This document shows positions 8,098-16,860 of a stretch of 41,692 nucleotides of DNA, piece after piece; position 1 is the first letter of the stretch, and each line of letters starts with the position of its first letter. The notes under the pieces were generated by a model. That model ran no database searches. It saw only the letters and a program-made list of their open reading frames with translations, and was not told the origin of the DNA. The position numbers and the translations under genes are program-made. The DNA is from Streptomyces ficellus (GTDB lineage: Bacteria > Actinomycetota > Actinomycetes > Streptomycetales > Streptomycetaceae): positions 1-41,692 of the forward strand of contig NZ_JAUEPL010000056.1 in NCBI RefSeq assembly GCF_030406405.1. The letters are read 5' to 3'.

Positions 8098-8136
8098 GGG
8101 GGTGACAAGGGTTTTCCCCGTATCGGCGTCACCCCC
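8098..8136. promoter_or_regulatory. Nested inverted repeat in the 307-base PucR-protease intergenic region
   Basis: GGGGGTGAC (8098-8106) and GTCACCCCC (8128-8136) form a perfect 9-bp inverted repeat. The 21-base interval contains a smaller GGG-TTTT-CCC hairpin (8109-8118). It begins 15 bases after the PucR stop, so a terminator is likely, but an operator for the protease gene is also possible. The rest of the 8083-8389 gap is GC-rich and holds the protease leader, with an AAAGGGAA ribosome site before 8390. I see no gene in it. Confidence 0.5.
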
Positions 8137-8389
8137 GGTTTCCCTACTGTCTGCCGCACCGGCGGTTCTCGGCCACCTCACTGTCAGGTGCATGTAATTC
8201 GAGCTCCACCGGGACGGCCCCGCCCCAGGGGCCGTCGCGTCGGCGGCGGCGCAGCGGGTCCACCCCGGCCCAGGGGCCACGGACGGCCACCCCCACGGTC
8301 CGACCGCGGTCCCACGCGCCCGCCGCCCGTCGCGCCCCGCACCGTCAGCCGCTCCGGGAGCCGCCGGAGCTGCCCTGAAAGGGAACACC

Positions 8390-10219
8390 TTGAACGGTTC
8401 GAGACGGAGACTCATATCCGTCGTGGCGGCGAGCGCCACGATCATCGGCGTGAGCGCCACCTCCTCGGTGGCCCTCGCCGCGGAGGCCACCCCCGCCCCG
8501 AAGCCCGCCCCGGCTTCGCAGTCCATGGCCGCGCTGCCCAGCGCGCCCGTGGAGAAGGTGATCGTCACCTACAAGTCCCGTACCGCCGAGGCCACCTCGA
8601 ACACCGCGGCCAAGAGCGACGCCGCGGCCAAGGGCGCCGAGACGGGTGAGAAGCTCGCCTTCGAGCGGCGGCTCGCGAGCGGCGCCGCGCTCGTCGACCT
8701 GGGTGCGCAGGCCACCAAGCAGGACGTCACGGAGGTCATGGCCGCCTTCCGCGCCGACCCGGAGGTCGCGTCCGTGGAGCCCGACATCCGCGCCTACGCG
8801 ATGGCGGTCACCCCCAACGACACCGAGTACGCCAAGCAGTGGGACCTGTTCGAGCCGACCGGCGGCATGAACGTGCCCGGCGCCTGGGACAAGACCACCG
8901 GCAGCGGCGTCACCGTCGCCGTCATCGACACCGGTTACGCCGCGCACAGCGACCTGAGCGGCAACACCGTCTCGGGCTACGACTTCATCTCCAGCTCCGC
9001 CGACGCCCGCGACGGCAACGGCCGCGACGCCGACCCCACGGATGAGGGCGACTGGAACGCCACCGACGGCGAGTGCGGCACCGGCTCCCGGGCGAGCAAC
9101 TCCTCCTGGCACGGCACGCACGTGGCCGGCACCATCGCGGCGACCACCCACAACGCCAAGGGCGTGGCGGGCGTCGCGTACGGGGCGAAGGTGCAGCACG
9201 TGCGGGTGCTCGGCAAGTGCGGCGGCTCCTCGTCGGACATCGCCGACGCGATCACCTGGGCGTCCGGCGGCAGCGTCCCCGGCATCGCGGCGAACCCCAA
9301 CCCGGCCAAGATCATCAACATGAGCCTGGGCGGGGCCAGTTCGACCTGCCCCACCGTGTACAAGAACGCCATCGACGGGGCCGTCGCGCGCGGCACGACC
9401 GTCGTCGTCGCGGCCGGCAACAGCAACGCCAACGCCTCCGGGTTCACGCCCGCCAACTGCGCGAACGTCATCAACGTGGCGTCCACCAGCCGTGAGGGCA
9501 ACCGTTCGTACTACTCGAACTACGGCACCATCATCGACGTCTCGGCGCCCGGCGGTGAGACCCGCCGCTCCACCGACACGCCCGGCACCGTCACCACCCC
9601 CGAGAACGGCATCCTCTCCACGCTGAACTCCGGCACCACCACCCAGTCACTGGAGAACTACAAGCCCTACCAGGGCACGTCGATGGCCGCCCCGCACATC
9701 GCCGGCCTCGCCGCGCTGCTGGAGTCGGCCAAGCCGACGCTGACGCCCGCCGAGATCGAGTCCGCGATCAAGGCCAACGCCCGCCCGCTGCCCGGCACCT
9801 GCTCCGGTGGCTGCGGTGCCGGTATCGCCGACGCGGCCAAGACGGTGAACGCCGTCACGGGCTCGCCCAGCACGGGCACCAGCTTCAGCAACGCCACCAA
9901 CGTGACGATCTCGGACAACACCACCGTGACGTCCTCGATCTCCGTCACCGGGATCACCGGCAACGCCCCCGCCGCCCTCAAGGTCGACGTGGACATCAAG
10001 CACACCTGGCGCGGTGACCTGGTCGTCGACCTGGTCGCCCCGGACGGCACGGCGTACCGGCTGAAGAACTCCAGCTCCTCCGACTCGGCCGACAACGTCC
10101 TCGCCACCTACACGGTGGACGCCTCCGCCGAGACCGCGGCCGGCGTCTGGAAGCTCCAGGTCCGGGACGTGGCGTCGGGTGACACCGGCTACATCGACTC
10201 CTGGGGCCTGACCTTCTGA
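8390..10219 (+). CDS. Secreted S8-family (subtilisin-like) serine protease with C-terminal P domain
   Basis: A 609-residue exported protease. The signal peptide covers about residues 1-30 (ending SSVALAAEA), followed by an I9-type propeptide (VEKVIVTYKSRTAEA to about 145). The peptidase domain has the complete triad: Asp180 (VAVIDTG), His241 (WHGTHVAGT) and Ser431 (GTSMAAPHIAG), with the oxyanion Asn in AAGNSNANAS. A C-terminal P/homo-B domain (about 510-609, DIKHTWRGDLVVDLVAPDGT and VRDVASGDTGYIDSW) completes the kexin-like layout known from other Streptomyces proteases. The start is a TTG at 8390 with AAAGGGAA in front; no ATG or GTG fits the signal peptide. It is monocistronic, closed by a strong terminator, and likely takes part in extracellular protein turnover. 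Confidence 0.95.
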   Translation: MNGSRRRLISVVAASATIIGVSATSSVALAAEATPAPKPAPASQSMAALPSAPVEKVIVTYKSRTAEATSNTAAKSDAAAKGAETGEKLAFERRLASGAALVDLGAQATKQDVTEVMAAFRADPEVASVEPDIRAYAMAVTPNDTEYAKQWDLFEPTGGMNVPGAWDKTTGSGVTVAVIDTGYAAHSDLSGNTVSGYDFISSSADARDGNGRDADPTDEGDWNATDGECGTGSRASNSSWHGTHVAGTIAATTHNAKGVAGVAYGAKVQHVRVLGKCGGSSSDIADAITWASGGSVPGIAANPNPAKIINMSLGGASSTCPTVYKNAIDGAVARGTTVVVAAGNSNANASGFTPANCANVINVASTSREGNRSYYSNYGTIIDVSAPGGETRRSTDTPGTVTTPENGILSTLNSGTTTQSLENYKPYQGTSMAAPHIAGLAALLESAKPTLTPAEIESAIKANARPLPGTCSGGCGAGIADAAKTVNAVTGSPSTGTSFSNATNVTISDNTTVTSSISVTGITGNAPAALKVDVDIKHTWRGDLVVDLVAPDGTAYRLKNSSSSDSADNVLATYTVDASAETAAGVWKLQVRDVASGDTGYIDSWGLTF

Positions 10220-10252
10220 TCCACCCGCAGAACGCGCGTCACCACAGGTCAG

Positions 10253-10287
10253 GGGCGTGCTCGCGGCGCAGTTCCGCGAGCACGCCC
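10253..10287 (+). terminator. Strong hairpin terminator after the protease gene
   Basis: A perfect 14-bp stem GGGCGTGCTCGCGG (10253-10266) / CCGCGAGCACGCCC (10274-10287) with a 7-base loop, followed by TGTTGTGTGTT. It starts 34 bases after the protease stop codon. Confidence 0.85.
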
Positions 10288-10408
10288 TGTTGTGTGTTCG
10301 TCCACATACCGGACGCGACACCTGGACTCCGGTGGCCGAGTTCGTATCCTGCGCTCGCGAGACAGATCGCGGGCAGGGGGTCCGCGCGCCGGAGGGTGGT
10401 GGTCGCGG

Positions 10409-13252
10409 ATGAGGTCGGAGCCGTACCCAGCCACGCCGTGCGCCCCCACGGGGGCCGACCACCCCGCGCCGGTCGGACGCGCGGAGCTCCTCGCGCGGCT
10501 CGAACGCGTCCTCGGCACCCGGGGGCGCGCCCTGCTCACCGGGCCCGCCGGGGTCGGCAAGACCGAAGTCGCCCAGGCCGTGGCCGCCCAGGCCGCCGCG
10601 CGCGGTGAGACCGTCCTGTGGCTCGCCCCCCACCCCGCCGACCAGGACGTGGCCGGCGCGGCGGCCGCCGCGCTCATCGCCTCCGTGCCCCCCGTCGCGC
10701 TCGACGGTCTGCCGGGCCCGCAGCGGGCGGCCGTCGCGGTGCTCTGCCGCGAGGCCGCCGCGCGGGACGAGGGGCGCGACCCCATCGCCCTGCGGCTGGC
10801 CGTCGCGGGCATCCTGCGGACGCTGACCGAGCGGGCGCCCGTCCTCCTCGTCGTGGACGACGCCCAGCGCCTCGACACCGACAGCGCGGACCTGCTGCGG
10901 TTCGCCCTCCCCCTCGCGCCGCCCGCGCTGCGGGTCGTCGCGGTCGAGACGCCCGCACCGTACGGGCCGTCCGGCTCCGCCGAGGGTGCCAGCGGGGGTG
11001 CGCCCCTGCCGCTGTGGGTGGCCTCCGAGGCCGACGTCCTGCTCGTGCCGCCCCTCCACGCCGACGAGATGGCCGAGTTGCTCGTCCACCACCGGCTGCC
11101 GTCCCGGCTGGCGGGGCGCATCCACCGCGCGAGCGGCGGCAACCCGCGCCTCGCGCTCGCCGTCGGCCGGTCCCTGGCCGACGCCAGGACCCCGGTGCAC
11201 CACGCCGAGGCGCTGCCGCTGTCCGGGCGGGCCCGGGACGTGGCGCGCGGGATGCTCGCGCCCGCCTCCCCCGCCGTACGGGCCACGCTGCTGCTCGCCG
11301 CCCTGGCGCTGCGCCCCACCAGCGCCCTGATCCGCCGCGCGGGGCGCCCGGCGGCCGAGGCGGAACTGGCCGCCGCCGAGCGCGCCGGCCTGATATCGCT
11401 CGCCGGGGACGGGACGGTGGCGTTCACGGCGGGGCTGCTGCCCTCCACGCTGGTCCACGACACCTCCTGGACCGAGCGCAGCGAGGGGCACGCCGCGCTC
11501 GCCGCGGTGGTGGACGACCCGGTGGAGGCGGTACGGCACCGGGCGCTGGCCAACGACGTGCCCGACGAGGCGCTGGCCGCCGAGGTGGCCGCCGCCGCGG
11601 ACACGGCACGCCGGCGCGGCAACAGCGCGCTCGCCGCGGAGCTGGCGCTGCTGGCCGCCGAGACCACGCCCGCGAGCCTCGGCCGCCGCCGGCTGGAGCG
11701 GCTGGTGGACGCGGCGGAGGAGGCCGCGCGGGCCGCCCGCGCGGATCTCGCGATGCGCGCCGCGGGTGATCTGCTCGCCCGGGACGCGACACCCGCCGAG
11801 CGGGTACGCGCGCGGCTCGCCGTGCTGGACACGGCGGGGCAGGGGCTGACCGACCTCGACGAGATCTATGTGCACGCCATGGAGGACTCCGAGGGCGAGC
11901 CCGCCCTGCGGGCCGCGGTGCTGCTGCGGCTCGCGGTGAAGTACGTGCTCGCGGACGGCGATCCGGTACGGTCGCGGGCCGCAGCGGTGGAGTCGGCGGC
12001 GCTCGCCACGTCGGTGGGCGACCGGCACACGGCCGCGCAGGCGCTGACCCAGCAGGCCCGCATGGACCGGGTGCTCGGCTCGCCGGACGCCGAGCGGACG
12101 CTCGCCGGGGCCCGGGCGCTGGAGATGACCGACCGGCCGCTGGGGGTGCGTAACACCGCCCAGATTCTGACGATCCGTCACGCGCTGTTCGACGACCGGC
12201 TCGCCGAGGCCCGCGACCAGCTGTACGCGCTGCTGCCGCTGGTCGAGCGGCGCGGCCCGGTCGAGGACGCCATCGAACTGTTCCGTACCCTCGCCGAGGT
12301 CGAGACCCGGCGCGGCCAGTGCGCGGCCGCCCTCGCGCACGCCGGGCGGTCGCTCGCCCTGACGCTGGAGGCGGGCCTGTCGCCGGGCCCCGCCTGGTAC
12401 GCGCTGGCGCTGGCCGAGACCGCGGGCGGCAGCTTCGCGCGGGCCGCCGGGTACGCGCGGCGCAGCGTCCGGGCGTCGCAGGAGGAGGGCGACCACGTCT
12501 TCCTCTCGCGGAGCCTGTACGCGCTGGGGCGGGTCCAGCTGGTCACCGGGGACGTGGCGGGCGCGCTGGAGACGCTGCGCCGGGTGCGGGACGGCGAGAA
12601 CGCCCAGTGCGCGGTCGACCCGTCGATGCTGCGCTGGCACGAGGAGCTGGCCGAGGCGCTGCTCGCGAACGACGCCCTGGAGGAGGCGCAGGCGCTGCTC
12701 GCCGATGTCGGGCCGGTCGCGGAACGCCTCGGCCGCGGCACCGTGCTGCTGGGCTGCGACCGGGTGTACGCGCTGTGCCTGGCGGCGGCCGGGAAGACCG
12801 ACGAGGCGGTCGCCCTGCTGGTGGAGACGGCCGACCGGTTCGCCGGGCACGGGCTGGTGCTGGAGCAGGGGCGCTGCCTGATCGCCCTGGCGCGGGTCGA
12901 GCGCCGCCGGCGCAGGCGATCGGCCGCGAGCGCGGCGATGCAGGCGGCCGCGGCCGTCTTCGAGCGGGCGGGCGCCGCTCCGTGGCTGGGCCTGACCGTG
13001 GAGAGCCCCTCCCCCGCCGACGCCGCCCCGGCGTCCGGCGCGGGAAGCGCCCTGTCCCGGCTCACCGACGCGGAGCTGCGGCTCGCCCGGCTGGTCGGGG
13101 AGGGCGCGAGCAACCACGAGGCGGCCGCCCGGCTCTACCTGAGCGTGAAGACGGTGGAGGCCCGCCTGACCCGCATCTACCAGAAGCTGGACGTCCGCTC
13201 CCGCGCCCAGCTGGCCACCGCCCTCAACGGCTCCGCGTCGCCACCGCGGTGA
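10409..13252 (+). CDS. Large ATP-binding LuxR-type regulator (LAL family)
   Basis: A 947-residue regulator with the LAL layout. An N-terminal AAA/STAND ATPase has Walker A GPAGVGKT at residues 45-52 and a Walker B VLLVVDDAQ around residue 150. A long middle region (about 350-850) is rich in Ala/Leu/Arg helical repeats that resemble TPRs. The C-terminal LuxR helix-turn-helix (about 885-940) reads LTDAELRLARLVGEGASNHE then LYLSVKTVEARLTRIYQKLD. LAL proteins integrate ATP and ligand signals to activate sugar or antibiotic genes (MalT is the model). The ATG at 10409 was chosen because the ATPase domain starts soon after; the frame extends upstream to 10292 without similarity. The only downstream neighbour on the same strand is the xylanase gene, so local control of that gene is conceivable. 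Confidence 0.88.
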   Translation: MRSEPYPATPCAPTGADHPAPVGRAELLARLERVLGTRGRALLTGPAGVGKTEVAQAVAAQAAARGETVLWLAPHPADQDVAGAAAAALIASVPPVALDGLPGPQRAAVAVLCREAAARDEGRDPIALRLAVAGILRTLTERAPVLLVVDDAQRLDTDSADLLRFALPLAPPALRVVAVETPAPYGPSGSAEGASGGAPLPLWVASEADVLLVPPLHADEMAELLVHHRLPSRLAGRIHRASGGNPRLALAVGRSLADARTPVHHAEALPLSGRARDVARGMLAPASPAVRATLLLAALALRPTSALIRRAGRPAAEAELAAAERAGLISLAGDGTVAFTAGLLPSTLVHDTSWTERSEGHAALAAVVDDPVEAVRHRALANDVPDEALAAEVAAAADTARRRGNSALAAELALLAAETTPASLGRRRLERLVDAAEEAARAARADLAMRAAGDLLARDATPAERVRARLAVLDTAGQGLTDLDEIYVHAMEDSEGEPALRAAVLLRLAVKYVLADGDPVRSRAAAVESAALATSVGDRHTAAQALTQQARMDRVLGSPDAERTLAGARALEMTDRPLGVRNTAQILTIRHALFDDRLAEARDQLYALLPLVERRGPVEDAIELFRTLAEVETRRGQCAAALAHAGRSLALTLEAGLSPGPAWYALALAETAGGSFARAAGYARRSVRASQEEGDHVFLSRSLYALGRVQLVTGDVAGALETLRRVRDGENAQCAVDPSMLRWHEELAEALLANDALEEAQALLADVGPVAERLGRGTVLLGCDRVYALCLAAAGKTDEAVALLVETADRFAGHGLVLEQGRCLIALARVERRRRRRSAASAAMQAAAAVFERAGAAPWLGLTVESPSPADAAPASGAGSALSRLTDAELRLARLVGEGASNHEAAARLYLSVKTVEARLTRIYQKLDVRSRAQLATALNGSASPPR

Positions 13253-13265
13253 CCGCCGGGTCCCG

Positions 13266-13292
13266 CACTTCCATTGACGGTTGACGGAAGTG
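13266..13292. promoter_or_regulatory. Dyad between the LuxR-type regulator and the xylanase gene
   Basis: CACTTCC (13266-13272) and GGAAGTG (13286-13292) are perfect inverted arms around 13 bases that contain two direct copies of TTGACGG. It is followed by a small CCGGT-GAA-ACCGG hairpin (13312-13324). The dyad ends 54 bases before the xylanase ATG in a gap of only 94 bases, so it may be the xylanase operator or a weak terminator of the regulator gene. Confidence 0.5.
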
Positions 13293-13346
13293 TGCAGGAG
13301 CCTTCCGGGAGCCGGTGAAACCGGGACCGTGATGAGGGAGAGCTCC

Positions 13347-14723
13347 ATGAAGGTGCGGAACTTACGAAGAGCGGTGTGCGCCGCGGCGGCAGCGGCACTG
13401 CTGGTGGCCGGGGCCGCCCCCGCCGGGCACGCGGCCGACGGCCCGGTGCTGCGGGAGCTGGCCGCCGCGAAGGGCGTCTATTACGGGACGGCCGTCACCG
13501 CGAGCAAGCTGTCCGGCGCCTACGCCTCCCTGGCGGGTGGGCAGTTCGGGTCCATCACGCCGGGCAACGAGATGAAGTGGGGGTCCGTCGAGCCGGCGCG
13601 CGGCTCCTACGACTGGTCCGGCGCGGACGCCGTCGTGGACTTCGCCGAGGCGCACGGGCAGCAGGTCCGGGGCCACACCCTCGTCTGGCACAGTCAGTTG
13701 CCCGGCTGGGTGAGCGGCGGAAGCTGGACCGCCGACGCGCTGCGCACGGTGATGACCGGCCACATCGCCACCGAGGCCGGCCGCTACCAGGGCCGGATCG
13801 ACCACTGGGACGTAGTCAACGAGCCGTTCGACGAGGACGGCACACGGCGCCCTTCGGTCTTCCAGACGGTCATCGGCGACGGGTACATCGAGGACGCGCT
13901 GCGGGCGGCGCGGGCGGCGGACCCGGCGGCGAAGCTGTACCTGAACGACTACAACATCGAGGGCGTCAACGCCAAGAGCGACGCCATGTACGAGCTGGTG
14001 AAGTCCCTGAAGGCGCGGGGCGTTCCGCTCGACGGCGTCGGCCTCCAGGCCCACCTCATCGTGGGCCAGGTCCCCGCCACGCTGCGCGCCAACCTCCAGC
14101 GGTTCGCCGACCTGGGGGTGGACGTGGCCATCACGGAGCTCGACATCCGGATGCCCCTTCCCGCCACGGACGCGAAGCTGGCCCAGCAGAAGGCGGACTA
14201 CAAGGCGGTCACCCAGGCCTGCCTGGCGGTGGCGCGCTGCGCGGGCGTGACCGTGTGGGGCTTCACCGACGCCGACTCGTGGATTCCGGACGTCTTCCCG
14301 GGACAGGGGGCGGCCACTCCGTACGACGAGGGCTTGCGGCCCAAGCCGGCGTACTTCGGCATCGCGGAGGCGCTGGGGTGGAGCGGCGGCACCGGCCCGG
14401 TGACCGGCTGCGCGGTCACGTACACCGTGCAGAACCAGTGGAGCACCGGTTTCACCGCGCAGGTGACGGTACGCAACACGGGCTCGGCCACCATCCCGGG
14501 CTGGCGGCTGGGCTGGAGCTGGCCGTCGTCCGGGCAGCGCGTCACCCAGGCGTGGAACGCCACCGTGACCCAGTCCGGTACGGCGGTCACGGCGGCGAAC
14601 GCCTCGTACAACGGGACGATCGCGCCGGGCTCGGCGGTCGGTTTCGGCGTCAACGGCACATGGTCGGGGTCGAACCCGGCGCCGGCCGGCTTCACCCTGA
14701 ACGGCGCCGCCTGCTCGGCATAA
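13347..14723 (+). CDS. Secreted GH10 endo-1,4-beta-xylanase with CBM2, TTA-containing
   Basis: A 458-residue exported xylanase. The signal peptide is at 1-31 (AAPAGHAA). The GH10 barrel spans about 33-348 with acid/base Glu159 (WDVVNEPF), nucleophile Glu264 (ITELDIRM), and the ITPGNEMKW and HTLVWHSQLPGW substrate-binding motifs. After a short Gly/Thr linker comes a CBM2-type domain (about 353-458: CAVTYTVQNQWSTGFTA, conserved Trp residues, Cys pair at the ends) that binds cellulose or xylan. The ATG at 13347 has GGGAG 7 bases upstream. Codon 6 (13362-13364) is TTA, the rare leucine codon read only by the developmentally controlled bldA tRNA in Streptomyces, followed by CGA AGA. This suggests bldA-dependent expression. 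Confidence 0.95.
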   Translation: MKVRNLRRAVCAAAAAALLVAGAAPAGHAADGPVLRELAAAKGVYYGTAVTASKLSGAYASLAGGQFGSITPGNEMKWGSVEPARGSYDWSGADAVVDFAEAHGQQVRGHTLVWHSQLPGWVSGGSWTADALRTVMTGHIATEAGRYQGRIDHWDVVNEPFDEDGTRRPSVFQTVIGDGYIEDALRAARAADPAAKLYLNDYNIEGVNAKSDAMYELVKSLKARGVPLDGVGLQAHLIVGQVPATLRANLQRFADLGVDVAITELDIRMPLPATDAKLAQQKADYKAVTQACLAVARCAGVTVWGFTDADSWIPDVFPGQGAATPYDEGLRPKPAYFGIAEALGWSGGTGPVTGCAVTYTVQNQWSTGFTAQVTVRNTGSATIPGWRLGWSWPSSGQRVTQAWNATVTQSGTAVTAANASYNGTIAPGSAVGFGVNGTWSGSNPAPAGFTLNGAACSA

Positions 14724-14759
14724 GCTGAAACCGCAGTCACTCCTATGGCAGGAGGCGTC

Positions 14760-15455
14760 ATGACATTCGTCCAGATCATCGACTGCAAGACCGACCGGCT
14801 CGATGAGATGAACCGGCTGATGGACCGCTGGGTGGAAGCCACCCAGGGTAAGCGGACCGCCACGCATTCGATGGTGGGCCGGGACCGCGCGGACTCCACG
14901 CATGTGGTGGAGATCGTGGAGTTTCCTTCGTACGAGGAGGCGATGGAGAACTCGAAACTGCCCGAGACCAACCGGATCTTCCAGGAGTTGACGGCTCTGT
15001 GCGACGGCGAGCCCACGTTCACGGACGTGGACGTCCTGCGGGACGAGCAGCTCAACAAGATCGTCGTGCGTCGCTTCGTCGATGAAGTGATCGACAAGGG
15101 GAACGTGAACGCGGCCGACGAGCTGTGCACCGCCGACTACCGTGAGCACGATCCGGGCCTGTCGACGTACGACGCGGACCTGGAGCGGTCCAAAGCGGAG
15201 AACAAGGAGATCATCGACGCGTTCCAGCCGACGTGCACCATTGACACCCTGATCGCCGAGGGCGACACGGTGTGCCTGCGGATGTCGTTCAGGGGCCGCC
15301 ACGTCGGCGCGTTCAAGGGCATGGAGCCCACCCACCGGGACGTCTCCGGGACCGGCCACGCGACCTTCCGCTGCGAGGGCGGGAAGATCGCCGAGAGCTG
15401 GTGGAACCTGGACGACCTGGGCCTGATGCGCCAGTTGGGCGTCGTGGAGGTCTGA
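14760..15455 (+). CDS. Two-domain protein: dimeric alpha/beta-barrel-like N-terminus plus SnoaL-like (ester cyclase type) C-terminus
   Basis: A 231-residue cytosolic protein. Residues about 1-88 (FVQIIDCKTDRLDEMNRLMD, HVVEIVEFPSYEEAMENS) look like a ferredoxin-fold/ABM-type small domain. Residues about 98-231 look like a SnoaL-like NTF2 fold (KIVVRRFVDEVIDKGNVNAA, ADYREHDPG, the GRHVGAFKGMEPTHR motif, and a WWNLDDLGLMRQLG end). SnoaL-type proteins include polyketide ester cyclases but also many unassigned small-molecule enzymes. No polyketide genes are nearby, so the function is unknown. The start at 14760 has AGGAGG 4 bases upstream; the in-frame ATG at 14745 is an alternative. It follows the xylanase by 36 bases, so co-transcription is possible. 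Confidence 0.85.
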   Translation: MTFVQIIDCKTDRLDEMNRLMDRWVEATQGKRTATHSMVGRDRADSTHVVEIVEFPSYEEAMENSKLPETNRIFQELTALCDGEPTFTDVDVLRDEQLNKIVVRRFVDEVIDKGNVNAADELCTADYREHDPGLSTYDADLERSKAENKEIIDAFQPTCTIDTLIAEGDTVCLRMSFRGRHVGAFKGMEPTHRDVSGTGHATFRCEGGKIAESWWNLDDLGLMRQLGVVEV

Positions 15456-15486
15456 CCGGTACTTCCTCCACCCCCTTTTCCAACCC

Positions 15487-15516
15487 TTGTCGGAGGCGTC
15501 GGGCACACCGTAGCCT
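15487..15516 (+). promoter_or_regulatory. Candidate promoter of the ROK regulator gene
   Basis: TTGTCG (15487-15492) and TAGCCT (15511-15516) are separated by 18 bases, a good fit to the Streptomyces housekeeping -35/-10 consensus, and lie 41 bases upstream of the GTG start at 15558. Confidence 0.5.
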
Positions 15517-15557
15517 GGCGCCTCGCCACGGGCCCGAGGGGTGGAGGGGGAAGTCCG

Positions 15558-16781
15558 GTGAAGCGCACGTCCCGGGACATACGCACCGCGAACCGGTACC
15601 ACGTCCTGCGGGAGATCATCGCCCGGTCGCCGACCTCGCGGCAGGAGCTGGCGACGGCCACGGGCCTGAGTATGGCGACCGTGGCGACGCTCGTCGGTGA
15701 GCTGCTGGAACTCGGCATGCTCACCGAGGTCGGGTTCGAGGACTCCGCCGGCGGGCGGCCCCGGGGGCTGATCGCCGTCAACGTGGCCGGGGGCACGTTG
15801 ATCGGCGTCGACATCGCGGAGACATACGTCCGCGCCGAGCTGTTCGACCTGGGGCTGAACGTGCTGGCGCGGGCGGAGGAGGAGGTACGCCCCGGCGCGC
15901 GCACCCCGCCCGAGGTGGTCGCCCAGGTGGCGGCGGCCGTCGCTCGCGTGGTCGCCGGGGCCGGGGTGGACGGCGCCCGGGTGCTGGGCGCGGGGATCAG
16001 CATGCCAGGGCAGGTGGACCGGGAGAGCGGGGTCCTGGTGTACGCGCCGAACTGGGACTGGCACGACGTGCCGCTGCTCGGCCTGCTGTCCGGCTCCGTC
16101 CCGTACCCGCTGCACCTGGACAATCCGCTGCACGCCTGCACGGCGGCCGAGCTGTGGTTCGGCGCGGCGCGGGGCAGGGACGACGCGGTGGTGGTCAACC
16201 TCGGTACGGGGGTGGGTGCGGGGTTCGCGCTGGGCGGCACGCTGCACCGGGGCGTGAGCAACAGCGCGGGCGAGTGGGGGCACACCACGCTCGTGCTGGA
16301 CGGCCGGCTGTGCCACTGCGGCGACCATGGGTGCGTGGAGGCGTATGTGGGCGCGCCCGGCATCATGCTGAACCTGCGGGAGCTGAGCCCGGACAGCGCC
16401 CTGCTGCACCCCGGGGACCAGACGGCGACGATCGAGGCGCTGGGGCGGGCCGTCGCCGAGGGCGATCCGGTGGCGGTCACGGTGGTGCGCACCACCGCCC
16501 GCTGTCTGGGCGCGGCCATCGCGGGCCTGGTGAACCTCCTCAATCCGCAGGTCATCGTGCTGAGCAGCTGGGTCGCGGCCACACTGGGCGAGCCGCTGCT
16601 CGCCGGGGTGCGCGAGGCGGTGGCCCGGCACGCGCTGAGGCGGCCGCTGTCCGCCACGGAGATCGTGCTGTCGCCGATCCCCACCGATCCGGTGTGCCTC
16701 GGCGCGGCGACCTTCGCGCTGGAGGGGGCGCTCGCCCGGAGTACCGCCGTGGCGAAGAGCCGGATCACCGCCGGTCTCTGA
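15558..16781 (+). CDS. ROK-family (NagC/XylR-type) transcriptional regulator
   Basis: A 407-residue sugar-responsive repressor. Residues about 1-70 are the winged helix-turn-helix (TSRQELATATGLSMATVATL). The rest is the ROK sugar-kinase-like domain with LIGVDIAE, the NLGTGVGAGFALGG phosphate loop and the zinc motif CHCGDHGCVEAY. Many ROK regulators keep the fold but only sense sugar. The GTG start at 15558 has GGAGGGGG upstream. It sits directly before the binding-protein/permease/GH2 operon and is most likely its local regulator, acting at the dyad that overlaps the -35 box at 16866. Confidence 0.93.
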   Translation: MKRTSRDIRTANRYHVLREIIARSPTSRQELATATGLSMATVATLVGELLELGMLTEVGFEDSAGGRPRGLIAVNVAGGTLIGVDIAETYVRAELFDLGLNVLARAEEEVRPGARTPPEVVAQVAAAVARVVAGAGVDGARVLGAGISMPGQVDRESGVLVYAPNWDWHDVPLLGLLSGSVPYPLHLDNPLHACTAAELWFGAARGRDDAVVVNLGTGVGAGFALGGTLHRGVSNSAGEWGHTTLVLDGRLCHCGDHGCVEAYVGAPGIMLNLRELSPDSALLHPGDQTATIEALGRAVAEGDPVAVTVVRTTARCLGAAIAGLVNLLNPQVIVLSSWVAATLGEPLLAGVREAVARHALRRPLSATEIVLSPIPTDPVCLGAATFALEGALARSTAVAKSRITAGL

Positions 16782-16860
16782 CGAGCCCTCAGGCGGTACC
16801 CGGCTTCGCCTCCGTCCGGCATGCCGAACGCTTCACAACATTTCGAACGGAGTTTGTCTG

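Noticed and set aside
8197..8212. AATTCGAGCTCC, which resembles an EcoRI-SacI cloning polylinker
   Set aside because: The first base is T rather than G, no further polylinker or vector sequence follows, and the flanks are ordinary genomic DNA.
10292..10408. N-terminal extension of the LuxR-type regulator
   Set aside because: The extra 39 residues begin 5 bases after the protease terminator, have no ribosome site and no similarity; the ATG at 10409 is preferred.
9647..13348. A 1233-residue open frame on the minus strand across the protease end and the LuxR-type regulator
   Set aside because: It is antisense to two well-supported genes, is rich in Arg/Gly/Pro/Gln with no domain, and arises from the GC3 bias of the plus-strand genes.
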